In this document: in pieces, positions 42,936 to 54,277 of the stretch
Layout: each line of letters opens with the position of its first letter
Numbering within the stretch: the first letter of the stretch is position 1
Origin: Pomphorhynchus laevis
Lineage: Eukaryota; Acanthocephala; Palaeacanthocephala; Echinorhynchida; Pomphorhynchidae
Reading direction: 5' to 3'
Assembly: GCA_012934845.2 (NCBI GenBank)
Contig: WNNJ02001118.1
Location: forward strand, 62,001 to 126,000
Length of the DNA: 64,000 bases
Translations under genes and position numbers: made by a program
Notes under the pieces: generated by a model
What the model was told of the DNA's origin: nothing
Database searches by the model: none
Seen by the model: the letters and a program-made list of their open reading frames with translations, nothing else

Positions 42936-44493
42936 TCAAGGGAAACACAAAAAACAAAAATATTTATTCATTACATGACAACGGGTCGTACAACGTCGGC
43001 AATCAAAATGTTAGACAAGGAGAACACAATCACCGGTATACATGAATTAGATTCTTTGGTTGACGGCAAATCTTTAAGAGAAATTTTATAAGACTTACCC
43101 CTCTGGTGAAACAGGTGAGATCAGCGTTCTTACTAGAGAGAATTTTGAAGATACCCCCGCGCATCACTCATCAATTTTCGAGAGTATTGATGCTGATGAC
43201 ATTACAAGAATTGCACTACGAACACATGGATCAGCAGGACCATCCGGATTAGACGCGGTGATATGGAGAAAGATGTTAACGTCTTTTGGAAATGATTCGA
43301 AGATCCTGAGAGAAAGCATAGCGAAATTTGAAATACACATTGCCACAAACACAATGAAAGAAGAAACCCTTAAAGCTTTTACGGCATGTCGTCTGATACC
43401 TTTAAACAAAAACCCAATGCTAAGGCAGATTGATATCTGTGAAGTAGCCAGAAGAATTATAGGAAAAGTTATCCTAGATACAGTATAAATGGATGTTCAA
43501 AAAATAGCATGGGTTCCCAGTTATGTGCTGGATAAAGAGCAGGAGCAGAGGCTGTCATTCACGCAATCAGAAAAAGTTTTGCACAAAACCCGAAAAAACG
43601 CAGTACTAAGCAGAGACGCGCGGAACGCATTTAACCTCATAAATCGTCGTCTGCTCCTACAAAACGTAAATCACGTATGCCCATCACTCAAGATAGTCGT
43701 CAACAATTGCTATTCAACGGAATCTTGTCTAAATCTGGGAGGTGAAACTATACTTTCCAAAGAAGGAGTTACCCAGGGTGATCTCCTTGCAATGACAGGA
43801 TTTGCGACTGCATCCACACCCTTGATTAAGGAGATACAAAAACGTTTCCCTAGAGTTGAAAACCGCTGGTACGCTGACGATGCAACATTAACCGGAACAA
43901 TACAAGACCTGTTAGACTTATGGGATTATATAAGGGATAGAGGGCCACAGTATGATACTTTCCAAATGAGCGCAAATGTAAATTACTCACACACGAGCCA
44001 GAAAAAGACTATGCACAATCACAGTTTCAGAACACGGAAATAAAAATAGTAAGTGAAGGTATTATCATTTTGGGAAGTCCGGTAGGAACACGTAAATGGA
44101 CGAGCTGAATACACACTTAATTGCCAAATGGACAAAAATGACAGAAGGACTAATACATGTTGCGGAAATTGATGCACAAATCGCTTACGTGGCTTTGGTA
44201 ACATCCCTATAGGCCCATCTGAGGGAACCAAATAATGTATTTTATCAAAAAATTATTATATATAAAAAAATTTTTATTAGCACACTTCAAAGTCACAAGA
44301 TCGCGTTATCGATAGACGTAGGGGCACCCGATGATGAAGCAAGACCATTCTTCATTATTATTAGAAACACCTTTCAAAACTTTTCCCTTTGAAATTTTTA
44401 AGAAAACCTTTATTATTATAACAAACAGAAGCAAATGATCAACAAGCTCGTGTCGCTTACAAAACATGATAAAATAAAAACCAACAAAAAAAT

Positions 44494-45741
44494 TCAATCA
44501 AATAGTAGCTGAAAATTCCTTCTTTCGGCTTCGATGTCTTTCTTGATAGTATCACTAGATATACTACTAGAGATATCAAGGCACTTTAGTGCATTCCACC
44601 CATTAATTACCCTGGTTGCAAATCGATGGTGAACAGGAATTCTTGTAGTTGGCTTTATTAATTTCCACACATGCCCACGAGTTTCTCGTCTATCATTCAC
44701 GGATAATAAGCTAGAGAGACCACCAAAGCCATCGAAAACAATTTTGACTGCAGTTGATAAATCACTGGACGATCTGCGATATTTTATCGTGCCGACACGT
44801 AGAGATGTCAAACGTTCATCATATCTCAAATTGGAGAAATTCGGAATCATTCGTGACCCTTTACGTAACAAGTTCTCAATGTCACGGGATCCCCTTAAAG
44901 TTTGCGAATAAGTTACAGGTAAACCGTATTCAAGAATGGGTAGAATATAAGAGCAAAATAGTCGCTTGAACATAAATGGACTTAACCGATCAAAATACTT
45001 GAAAAACATCCATAAAATACGATAGCATCGATTACAAATATATCTAGTGTGGACATTGGTTTTTAAGCTACTGCTCATCATCACACCAAGATCCTTGAAT
45101 TCACCCACTCGGTCTATCTGAATCGAACCTATCTAATACGATGAGTTTAGTATAGAACCAATGGACATATGCGCACATTTAGAGGTGTTAACCCTCAAAC
45201 CATTTTATGCTGACTATTTTTCTAGACATGTCAGATCATCTTGAAGAATCTTAATGTCCCTTCCATCTCTAATACGCCGCCATATCTTAACATCGTCAGC
45301 ATACATAACGACCTCAGAACGAATTACAGATGGGAGATCATTGATATAGACAATAAAAAGAAGTGGGGGAGATAACAGCACCCTGTGGAACGCCAGAATG
45401 AATAGCGAATGAGGTGGATATATCTGCATCTACACGTACTTGAAAGAGTGTGAACTTAAGTAATTTGCAATCCAGGCGACATACATTGGACTAACACTAA
45501 GTGACCTCAATTTGTGAATAAGGCGATCATGCGGAACTGAATCAAAAGCATAAGAGAAATCTACATAAAGTACATCAGATTGAAAAATAGTACAAAAAGT
45601 ACTATCTACAAAAAACATCAGATGTTGTCTTGTAATTTTTTTATAATCAATATTATAAGTATAGAACATTGTAGATCCCGCAAATGAAAACGAATTTAAT
45701 GATTCATTGAATTTGAGAACCCGCAAATGGGCTTTGCACAA
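44494..45741 (-). mobile_element. CR1-like LINE, 3' half of ORF2
   Basis: On the minus strand: LYVDFSYAFDSVPHDRLIHK (first catalytic block), a WIANYLSSHSF patch, PPLLFIVYINDLPSVI, VMYADDVKIWRRI, LTCLEK, then MGEFKDLGVMMSSSLKTNVH, LFCSYILPILEYGLPV, LRYDERLTSLRVGTIKYRRS and a C-terminal TRVINGWNAL motif. Frame changes separate three pieces, near 45,430 and 45,110-45,210. The catalytic YADD is intact. The 5' end is truncated at about 45,760. It is moderately old. Confidence 0.85.
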
Positions 45742-45906
45742 ATGTTATAGACATTGCTGATTTCAGCACATAATTGGCTTTATTCTCGTTGAACGTGGAT
45801 ATCGTAGACACGCAAAGGCGTCCCGTACTAAAAAAAGGATTTATTTTAACGTGGCAAATGCGTGCCAGCGCACGCTTACATGACTACAAAAAAATAAGAC
45901 TGTGAA

Positions 45907-48801
45907 TCAGGTGTCGAGAAGGTGTGAACGGAAGAGGTGTTTGAATGTGATAAAGGAGGGAGCGCGGCGGACGTTGAGAGGGAGTTGATTCCAGGCGAGT
46001 GAGGCGGCGACGAGGAAGGATCGGAGACCGTAGTTGTTGGAGTAATTAGGAACGTGGAGTAAGAGGGTATGACAGGAACGAAGCGATAGCGAGGTGGGGC
46101 GAGTATCGTCTAAGAAAGGAAAGTTGATGAACGATGGGGAGCCGACAGCGATGAGACTAAAAGTTACTAGGAGAAGGCGGAGTTTGATGCGGATTGGATG
46201 GTGGGCCAGGAGAGTTGGGCATGATATGTGCATGTGTGGTCGAATCCACGGAGACGAAAGAGCACTCGATCGGCGGAGTTGATTGTTCTTAGTAGGGGTA
46301 GGATGATGGATTTTGGAGAATTGGCGAAAAGGCTAAGGCAGTAATCGATTTTAGGGAAAAGAAGCGATGAAAGAAGAGATATACAAGAACGGAAGTCGAT
46401 AAGGGGGCAGATACGGCGGATGTCACGGAGAATTAAGTTAGATGTGTTGACCTTGTCACGGATGAAGGGTTTAAGGGAAAGGTCATCATCGAAATGGAAG
46501 CCTAAGAAAGTGAGATTGTGGACTATGGGGATGATCGATGAGGCAAAATATACAGTGGGATAAGATATGTTTGGTTTACGGGAGGGGATCCACATTATTT
46601 TGGACTTTTCGGGGTTTAGAACGAGATGGAGATTGGAGAGACGTTTGTAGATAGAAGAAAGACAGTTGGAGGCAGAAATGCCGATATCGTGTATGCGATG
46701 TGCGTGTGCATGAGCATAGATTATAATGTCATCGGCGTATTGCATGACGTTAAAGGAGTAAGGTTTGATAAATGGAGAGAGATCGCCAAGCAAAAGAGAT
46801 AAAATCAGGGGACCTAGGACTGAACCTTGTGGGACCCCGCAAAAAATAGGGATGGGATGGGAAGATGATGAATTAGAACAGACGCGAAAGGAACGGTCGG
46901 ATATATATGAGGCGAACCATGCTACGGAGGCGGAATAAAAGCCGTAATCATAACGACGGCGGGAAAGTAGGACGGAGTGGTGGACAATGTCGAATGCGGA
47001 GGAGAGGTCGAGGGAGATGAGAACACTATATAGAGCCTTGTCTTGAGAAATGAGTAAGTCGTTGTACACTTTTATGCATGCGATTTCTGTCGAGTGATTA
47101 GAGCGGAAAGCGGATTGGAAAGGAGGGTACAGATTGGATGAGGAGAGATAAGCGTTGATTTGTATTAAGATGGGGCGTTCTAAGAGCTTTAAAAGAGTAG
47201 GGAGTAGTGAAATGGGGCGATAGCTAGAAAGAAGGGAGGGGTCGAGCGATTGTTTCTTAAGGAGGGGACGAGCCATTGCGGATTTCCAGTGTGAAGGGAA
47301 GATACGACTGCGGATGGACGAGTTAAACAAGGTTGTGAGAAATGGGGATATCGATGAGCATATAGATTTTAATATGTGGGTAGGCAGGGGATCGGCAGGT
47401 GAGGTTTTGTTGGGCAAGGACATGAGGACAGATGATAATTCTGTAGGTGATACAGGGAGAAGATGAAAGAGTTCCGGAAGGATGAGAGTAGACTGGGCTG
47501 AGTGGGATAGGATGGATACCGGAGTGTGAGAGAGCAGCGTGGATACTTTAGTCTGGAGAAATGACGAATAATCATTAGCATTGATGTTGCACAGCGTAGA
47601 GGAACGAGTCAGGGTTGAGTTAAAAGTATGCCAGAGAGTTTTAGAGTTGAATGAAGTGATGATTTTATGCTGCCAGAAGGAGTTGCATTTGGTACGTAGT
47701 AGGTGGAGATGAGACCGGCGAAGAGCAAGATAGGAATCACGGAAAGACGGAGTGATCGAGCAGAAATCGCGTCTGAGAGAGCGGTGATAGACTCGAAAAG
47801 CATGGCGGAGTCGACGCTTTGAGAATAGGCATTGGATGTCAAACCATGGGGCACGGTGCAAGCGACGGTGTGGGTGAGACTTGAAGGGCAAGAGAATATC
47901 GAGAGTGGATGTGAGTTCAGAGTCGAAAAGAAAGGCGAGATCGTGAGGAGATGAATATGTTATTGTGGGTAATGATAGAGACTATTTGAGTAAGGCAGAG
48001 CGGAGAAGGGAGAGGTCAAGATTTCTTCAAGGGCGACGTAGGATTGTGGATGTGTGAGGAGGGGTGTGGTTGCGAGCGAGATCAAGGGTGATTAGAAAGT
48101 GATTGGATAGACTGGATCAGAGATGGACAGTGAGGTGTAGGCAGCAAAATGATCGGGGACAGCGATGATGTCGAGTGCCCCACCAAGTATATGTGTGGGG
48201 GCAGTAGAGATTAGTTTGTAATTGTAGTTGGATAGAATGTTGATGAACCGGATGGAATCCGTGGAAGAGGAACGGTCTAGGCGGATATTGAAGTCGCCTA
48301 GAACGAGTGAAGGAATTGAGAACAAAGAACAATGAGAAAGGAGGTCAGCGCGTTCGGTAAAAAATAAGGCAGTAGGAGCTGATGAACCAGTACGGTGTAC
48401 AATGGCGAGATCTAGAGTGATCGGTTAGAAGAACGACAAGTGAGCAATTCAAAAGAGCAATGACTGAAAGGGGGATTGATTTTGCGAAGAGACGCGGGGT
48501 GACGCGCAAATGCGACGATGCCGCCATGATTAGAGAATTTAGAAGGACATGAGCTGAGGGGGCGGGCGGATTCGACTAGGGAGAAACCGGTAGAGAGCAG
48601 AAGGCGAATGGAAAGGTCGTCGGAATCTGAGTGCCAGGATTCGGTGATGCAGAAGAGATCGATGAATTGCTTGGTGAATAGGTTGAGGATAAGATCGGAT
48701 TTATGGAGAATAGATCTAGTGTTGAGGAGACCGAGGCGGAAACCGTGTGTTGTGGCGAAAGAGTCTAGTGGAGAAGACACATAGGAGAGATGGAGCGCCA
48801 T
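45907..48801 (-). pseudogene. Family A ORF2 (endonuclease-RT) of copy A3
   Basis: It begins at the ATG at 48,801 (MALHLSYVSSP). The endonuclease shows GFRLGLLNTRSILHKSDLIL, then CITESWHSDSDD, LVLGDFNIRLD and GGALDIIAVPD, in two or three frames down to about 48,090. A 574-codon frame (47,891-46,167) carries the linker and RT: SYRPISLLPT, LISLDLSSAFDIVHHSVLLS, CGVPQGSVLGPLILSLLLGD, VMQYADDIIIYAH, a thumb and LLSSLLFPKIDYCLSLF. A last frame (46,233-45,907) gives SLAWNQLPLNV. The usual VDH after the first catalytic Asp is VHH. Four or so frame breaks are present. Confidence 0.85.
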
Positions 48802-49897
48802 CGAATTTTTGGACGGGTGTGGACAACTTGAAAATTTCTGTCTATGTGTTTCGGATGGAGAGTGATGTTTCGCCGTTTTCTTCGCGACGGCATTTTTCGA
48901 TGCGTGCTGAAGAGATTTGAGCGATTTCAGAAGGGGCGCGATCGAGGAAAATTCGAGTGGTTGAAGATGACATGAGTTTGAATCGTTGAGAGAGGACAGA
49001 AGACGCGTGAGAGCGATGCTTGAAAACAATTTTTAGGAGAGGGGGCTGAGAAGGATTAGATTGAGAAGATTTGTTTAGCTGTATAAATGCGACAGGATTG
49101 AAAAAGGATGGTTTATCTGCAGGGACAATAGACGAGAGGATGTATCTGAAGGCGGAAACATCGTAGTCTAGACATGCTTGTGGAGATAAGGAGTTAGAAG
49201 TCGTGATATTAGTGACAATGACGCAACGATCGCGAGAAGCAAAGCGCTTCCGTAAAGGAGGACGACTGACGTGAGTAGGTGAGATCACGATAGAAGATCT
49301 GGCAATTTATGATTTGGAGGGATTTGGTTTGACGACGGGAGACATAGAGGATAATGATAATAAAGAGGGTGGTAAGCGATGTGAGGAAAGGTTATGAATG
49401 GAAGGATAGTGGAGGTGTGTGGAGGTGATTTTGATTGATGGATGCAAGGTATTGAGAAACGAGACGGGAAGGACGGGACGTGGGGTGTCGGGGAGTGAAA
49501 ATACATTAGTTGTAACAATTTGCGGCTCCGTCACTGTCTCGGTAGCTTTATCATAAACTTGACAAAATCCATCTTGCTGCGATACAATTTGCGGCTCCTT
49601 CACTGTCTCAGTAGATTTATCAGAAATTTGAGAAATTCGATCATGCTGCGATGCCATTTCCAATTGCTCTAAGCGTTTTATTAACAAGTTGATTTGTTTC
49701 GCCGCACAGAATCCGCAGTAGAACGGTGGCCCGCCACAAGTTTCCTGACCCAAAGCACAATTATGTGTTACTGATGTCCAGATTTGACAGCCGCTAGCGG
49801 AGCATTCCACTTGTATGTTCTCGAGCTTGCCGTTTTTATCGGTATCAACAGAGATTGCTCGCTGGGCTTTTGGTAGATTTTTCTTCTTGGCTCCCAT
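48765..49897 (-). pseudogene. Family A ORF1 of copy A3
   Basis: It starts at MGAKKKNLPKAQRAISVDTD (49,897). About residues 28-75 form a zinc-binding block (VECSASGCQIW...GPPFYCGFCAAKQI) followed by a short coiled coil (LIKRLEQLEMASQ). Two imperfect repeats of a DKATETV-EPQIV word come next, then a Ser/Pro-rich stretch. One frame break near 49,300 separates this from the RRM-like domain (RDRCVIVTNITTSNSL...FKHRSHASSVLSQRF...EENGE). The end overlaps the ORF2 start, as in copy A2. Confidence 0.75.
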
Positions 49898-50096
49898 TAA
49901 CTGTAGGTTGCGATAGTTTACAATTTTTAAAGCTGCGCTCCTTGTCTACAAAAATGCTCTTTGTATATAACATAGGTTTAGGTTCTTCTTCTGTTGTTCT
50001 TTATTTTTTCGGATTTCTTGTTCAAGTAGTTATAACAAAAGAATTCTTTATCCCACAATAATTGTAATTTGTGTAATTTGTGTAAATAGTTATTTG
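49898..50096. other. Probable 5' leader of LINE copy A3
   Basis: About 200 bases that precede ORF1 of copy A3 on the minus strand. I cannot locate the element boundary. Confidence 0.35.
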
Positions 50097-50288
50097 TTAG
50101 CAGCTTAGAATTTCAAACACAAATATATAATTAATCTTAATAAATCTTATATAAATCTTATATAAGACAAAGTTATTACTAGCTTTATCAATAGTTGTTA
50201 TTATATAGTTATGCTTTAATTTAGTAAGTTCAGCATACATATCTTTATTAATTTGATCTTTCCTTTTATAATTGTTTGTTATTTTCAT
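50097..50288 (-). pseudogene. N-terminal RT fragment of the AT-rich RT element
   Basis: The minus strand reads LTKLKHNYIITTIDKASNNF followed by VLYKIYI. An I-x-x-x-DK-x-x-NN-x-V motif like this precedes the catalytic core in Penelope-like and related RTs. The very A/T-rich codon use matches the RT pieces at 6.7-8.4 and 63.2 kb. Only about 60 codons survive. Confidence 0.5.
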
Positions 50289-50479
50289 TTTCTCTCTATT
50301 TTTATCTAATATATAAGTTTTCCAAATGTTTAACTTAGATTATTTAAGCTTTTAATATTAATCAGCTTTCCAAAGTAAGCATTTAAGTAATTATATAACG
50401 AATTTTAAATTTTATTTCTATTGTTATTATTTAATCTATATTTATACCATTTTGATAGCATTTTTCTTAATTCCAACTT

Positions 50480-51540
50480 CATACATCTTATTCAATTTAA
50501 ATTTATTTTATGATTTAATGTTGATATTGTTGATAAGTTTATATTGTTGCATGTCTTTTTATATTATTTATTAAATATTATTATAGATTTAATTTAGTTA
50601 AATGTTTCTTATGATCAATAAATAAGCTACAAAAAGAGGTTTATGTTTTATCAAAGCTTTGTCGCTAGATAATTGAAATGGTTTGCTTGTTTTTGTGCAA
50701 TTCGATTTAGTTCAAGTCAATTTATTTGCGACTATTTCATTTCTTTTGTTGTTCTTTCGCTATTGCTTGTTTATTTATGTTACCCGCTGCGTGCATTACT
50801 CACACGCTCACATAACAGAATACAATGGGAAATAGTGAAATAGCTCACTGCAGACAAATCTCACATCGGCTGACACTCTTTTCATTTAATTCCTGATCTA
50901 TACTGTCTTTTAGTAAAATTTATTATCCTCATTATTTTATAATTATATTAAATATGTAGACTCAGTTATCTGATTTATTTATGCAAATTTTGCTCGATCA
51001 CACAGTGTGATTTCGCAGCAAAAACCTGCTACGGTATTATTCCTTCATTACTTACATCTCTATACACCTGATTCAATTTAAATTTGTTTGTAGATTTGAA
51101 GTTAAAAAATGTGCATAGTTAATATTGTAGCATAGTCTATCATATTTAGTTTTGAATATTAAAAATATTGAATTCATTTAGTTAAATGTTTCTAATGATT
51201 AATAAATAAGCAACAAAAAGAGATTTTTGTATTACCAAAGCTTTTGCTGTAGGATAATTGATATGCTTTGATTGTGTTTGTCTAATATGATTTTAGCTCA
51301 AGTCAATTTGCGACTATTTTATTTTTATTGTTGTTCTTTAATAGAGCGTTATTGCAGTTTATTAATGTTCCCCGCTGCGTACATTACTCACACGTTCACA
51401 TGATAGAATACAATGTGAAAGCTCGCGTGCCGACAAATTCTCTTTAGATGAACTTACATCTGCTGACACTTTTTCATTTAATATCTGATTTATATTGTCT
51501 TCTTTTAGTTAAATTCATTATCAAGGTTTTATTATTATAA
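50480..51540 (+). repeat. Diverged direct repeat of about 480 bp units
   Basis: Unit 1 (about 50,480-50,950) and unit 2 (about 51,050-51,540) share a long series of words in the same order: TTCAATTTAAATTT, AGTTAAATGTTTCT, AATAAATAAGC, AAAAAGAG, CGCTGCGTGCATTACTCACA or a variant, and GCTGACACT. Unit 1 is followed by a reverse end of the tail repeat (ATGTAGACTCAGTTATCTGA at 50,955). There is no coding potential; the origin is unknown. Confidence 0.7.
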
Positions 51541-51950
51541 GTTATGATGTTACCAAAGTATTTACCTTTAATTATCATAGTACAGGCTGTTATATACTGT
51601 AAAATAATCACATAAACCTAATTTATTGGTCAAATTTTAGATATTTTCTGTAAATTAGATTCCTTTATCTATATATCTGGTTTTGAAGAGTAAACTAATT
51701 CTAGGTGTCTACGAATCCAATGCTCCATACAGGAGTCGACGGTGAAAACGATCGATCTAATAACGGAAACAGTTTTAAATATGGTAATGATTTTGTTTAT
51801 GGTTAAATTGACTTTCGATATAAAGTCTACTTTTGTATTAAGTTGAACACTAACTTTGAATTTGAAAACCACATTTGATAATGCTAACCATCTATGACAT
51901 TTGCTAATTTTATTTTCGATAAATATCAATTATAAATATCGATGAATAAT
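51541..51950. other. AT-rich stretch without recognised gene
   Basis: A minus-strand open frame of 86 codons lies at 51,669-51,929, but its product shows no family signature, and I do not call it a gene. Confidence 0.35.
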
Positions 51951-51978
51951 TTTTTTTAATATTAATTATAATATAATA

Positions 51979-52274
51979 GCTGCTTTTGAACAATGCATCA
52001 AAATATTGTTTTTGATAATATTTTTCGATATTAACAAAAAAATATTTGATAATTGTAATATAAATAGCAGCTTTTAAATAATGTAATAAAATATTGTTTT
52101 TGATAATATTTTTTGATATTATCAAAAAATAATATTTGATAATTGTAATATAAATAGCAGCTTTTAAATAATGCAATAAAATTTATTTTTTATAATATTT
52201 TTCGATATAAACGAAGATATTATTTGATAATTGTAATATAAATAGCTGCTTTCAAATAATGCAATAAAATAGTG
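51979..52274 (+). repeat. 88 bp tandem repeat, about 3.4 units
   Basis: Units begin AGC(T/A)GCTTTTAAATAATG near 51,979, 52,067, 52,156 and 52,244 and end GATAATTGTAATATAAAT. Units diverge by about 10-15 percent. On the minus strand they give a repeated LFKSSYY-like peptide similar to the C-terminus of the AT-rich RT (YFKQSYY at 8,400), which may be their source. Confidence 0.85.
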
Positions 52275-52457
52275 TTTTTACGCGATCAATTCGGCACCAG
52301 CAAGGAAATCGGATAACTCTCGAGGCGATAGTCCACCTATCAACTGATTTACAAGGTTCGCGAGACGCGATAGAAGGTTTCCATGATCAGCCGATATCAT
52401 GTTCTGTAGATGTTCAGGGCGCAAAACCAAACATTTAGATGTAGATTTGGGAAAAGA
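52275..52457 (-). mobile_element. Short family D LINE fragment
   Basis: The minus strand encodes FSFPKSTSKCLVLRPEHLQN, MISADHGNLLSRLANLVNQL, and IGGLSPRELSDFLAGAELIA. This is almost identical to D2 at 39,560-39,735 and clearly related to D1. Both ends are cut. Confidence 0.9.
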
Positions 52458-53089
52458 GAATAAAGAAGAAATAAGAGAATAAAGAAACAAAAAATAATAT
52501 TTGATAAAAAATAATTGCCTGTTTCTAAAAGCACTTGATTTTTTTGTATTTTTGTACGCATAATATTTTTACGAATAATTTTTCTTTTGTGCTTTCACGA
52601 ATTCTTGTGTATTTAATCTTTATAAATATTTAATCTTTCCTATTAGTATTGCACCTACAGTTAAAACAGTTGGTTTTCGATTTATTAAATAAAGGATTAT
52701 AAACTGATAGCATTCCCTATTAATGCGGATCTCGAGTGTGATTTAACCTCAAACAATATATATAATATTAATATAATATTTAATTATAATTATAATATTT
52801 TATTATATATAATCAAAATATAATATTTAATAATTGTAATAAAAATGGGCATAAATGTATTGTCCATAATACATTTTTGTATTTTAATATAAAACTTTTA
52901 TATAAAAAATAAATATAAAAAAGTAAAACTTTTATATTAATTATATTTGATAGTTTATGTAAATGTTTTTTTTATTTACAAAACGAACAGCTTGATATTA
53001 AAGCTTTCTTCAGTACAACATTTTAATTGAAAATGATGAAACATTCTACAAACCATATTATCAAAATATATGATAATATCAATATATAA
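52458..53089. other. AT-rich stretch upstream of TSR3
   Basis: More than 600 bases with A/T runs and no recognisable gene. The TSR3 promoter and first exon should lie here or just after, but I cannot mark them. Confidence 0.4.
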
Positions 53090-53115
53090 TATTTGCTTAC
53101 TTTATACATATTTAG

Positions 53116-53827
53116 GAAACAATCGCGTTTATTAAAATTTTATCTTAAAAGGATTCAAAAAAGAACTACTAAGCAGAGGAGATTTCGTTCATATTCACTT
53201 GAACCAGGTATGTAGGGTAATTTGAAATGTTAACGAAAAATAAAATACAATTTTTTCGTAAAAGGATGCCGACATAAAAATACGCTTAGCAGATATATAC
53301 GAAAACAGTTAATTGAAAGGGATATCAATATTGGTAATAATTAATTAACGTCCAAGTAATAAAGTATTTTGATTTCTAGAATTCACAATATCTTCAGATG
53401 AATTCGATACCTTTAAATTTCCTATCAAACTCGCAATGTGGGATGCCGGACAATGTGATCGCAAACGTTGCACCGGTCAAAAGCTCGCTAGGATGCAACT
53501 CCTAAAGATTTTATCATTTTCTGAAAAATTTCATGGAATAGTATTATCGCCAACGTCTACAATTTTTATTTGCTCATCTGACAAGCAAGTTAATTACTTA
53601 CATCGCATTTTAACTTGCATCGCTTTGTAACTTTAGATATATCGTAGATTGCTGTGGTTTAGCGGTTATTGACTGCTCATGGAAACGTATGTCCGAAACG
53701 CCGCTGCGGATTAAAATGAAATATGCACGCTGTCTTCCGTATCTGGTGGCATGTAATACCGTTAATTACGGAATACCCTATAAACTGTCATGTGTGGAGG
53801 CAATTGCCGCAAGCTTGTATATACTTA
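53116..53827 (+). CDS. TSR3: TSR3-like 18S rRNA aminocarboxypropyltransferase (partial gene)
   Basis: TSR3 transfers the aminocarboxypropyl group of S-adenosylmethionine to a hypermodified uridine of 18S rRNA late in small-subunit maturation. Exon 1 (3' part to 53,207) is basic ([19 protein letters not shown]) and ends CCAG/GTATGT. Exon 2 (53,380-53,584) has [20 protein letters not shown] then [12 protein letters not shown] and FHGIVLSP. Exon 3 (53,637-53,827) has [40 protein letters not shown] and [11 protein letters not shown], all in the family order. Phases agree at both introns. The second intron is 52 bases and uses a GC donor (GACAA/GCAAGT) with a TTTAG acceptor. The usual C-terminal third (GF..EA..LL..F.WG) was not found; a stop follows at 53,830 unless GTTAGT at 53,828 is a donor. 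The start codon is not located. It may be intact with distant exons, or a truncated relic. Confidence 0.8.
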
Positions 53828-54277
53828 GTTAGTATACATTTGATTGTTTTATTTCGCGATTATCATAATTAAAATTTTCAATGAATTATAATTATAATTG
53901 ATAAATTATAATTATTAATAACTAAGTGTTAGTATTTTTATAATATTTAACATAAGTCTTTGCACAATGCCTTCAAGATGCATACGCGTACATATTCTAA
54001 TCACAACTTGGACTATCATGTTTTATCACTACAAAAATTGAATGAAAAACAGCTGGACAATCATAATTTTTATTTTATTTTTATTTTAAAATTTTCAATG
54101 AATTATAATTATAATTGATAAATTATAATTAAAAATTAATAATTAATTATTTTAAAAATTAATTATTAGTTTTATTGTTTTATTTTATATTTAGTACACA
54201 TGATCTCATTTTATGGATGACCCTGGATCATTGTTGTTGTTTTGAAACTTAATAAATCAAATTTAATAATAATTTAT
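53828..54277. other. AT-rich stretch with one copy of a 75 bp direct repeat
   Basis: Holds the first copy (53,942-54,020) of a direct repeat whose second copy is at 55,453-55,533. No further TSR3 exon was recognised. Confidence 0.5.

Larger units (their letters stand above)
42234..44230 (+). mobile_element. Family E LINE, 5' and RT part, copy E3
   Basis: The first frame (42,234-42,479) encodes the Cys-rich module. Broken frames follow with IISWHPNLMEAPHCKHSNEL, TLERRIKLSKDLDIDNLFHE and IHYMTTGRTTSAIKMLDKEN. The next frame (43,140-43,488) has ALRTHGSAGPSGLDAVIWRK and TACRLIPLNKNP. The RT core (43,489-44,040) has DARNAFNLINRRLLLQNV, GVTQGDLLAM and a RWYADDATLTGTI catalytic box. The thumb is partly readable to about 44,190. 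The endonuclease half is absent. The gene order matches E1, so together the copies outline the full family protein. Confidence 0.8.
45838..49897 (-). mobile_element. Family A CR1/L2-like LINE copy A3, nearly full length
   Basis: This is the most complete family A element in the window: ORF1 with its N-terminal zinc block, an overlapping ORF2 with endonuclease and RT, a C-terminal region ending at 45,907, and a 3' end with a hairpin (45,860-45,875). Its 5' leader may extend past 49,900. Only a few frame changes separate the pieces. The sense strand is C-rich and the complementary plus strand G-rich, in contrast to the surrounding A/T-rich DNA. Confidence 0.9.

Noticed and set aside
50480-51540. 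Direct repeats as terminal repeats of an LTR retroelement
   Set aside because: The units are nearly adjacent, with no internal coding region, primer-binding site or polypurine tract.
51669-51929. Minus-strand frame of 86 codons in AT-rich DNA
   Set aside because: No recognisable motif, no splice context and no second copy; the frame length alone is not enough.
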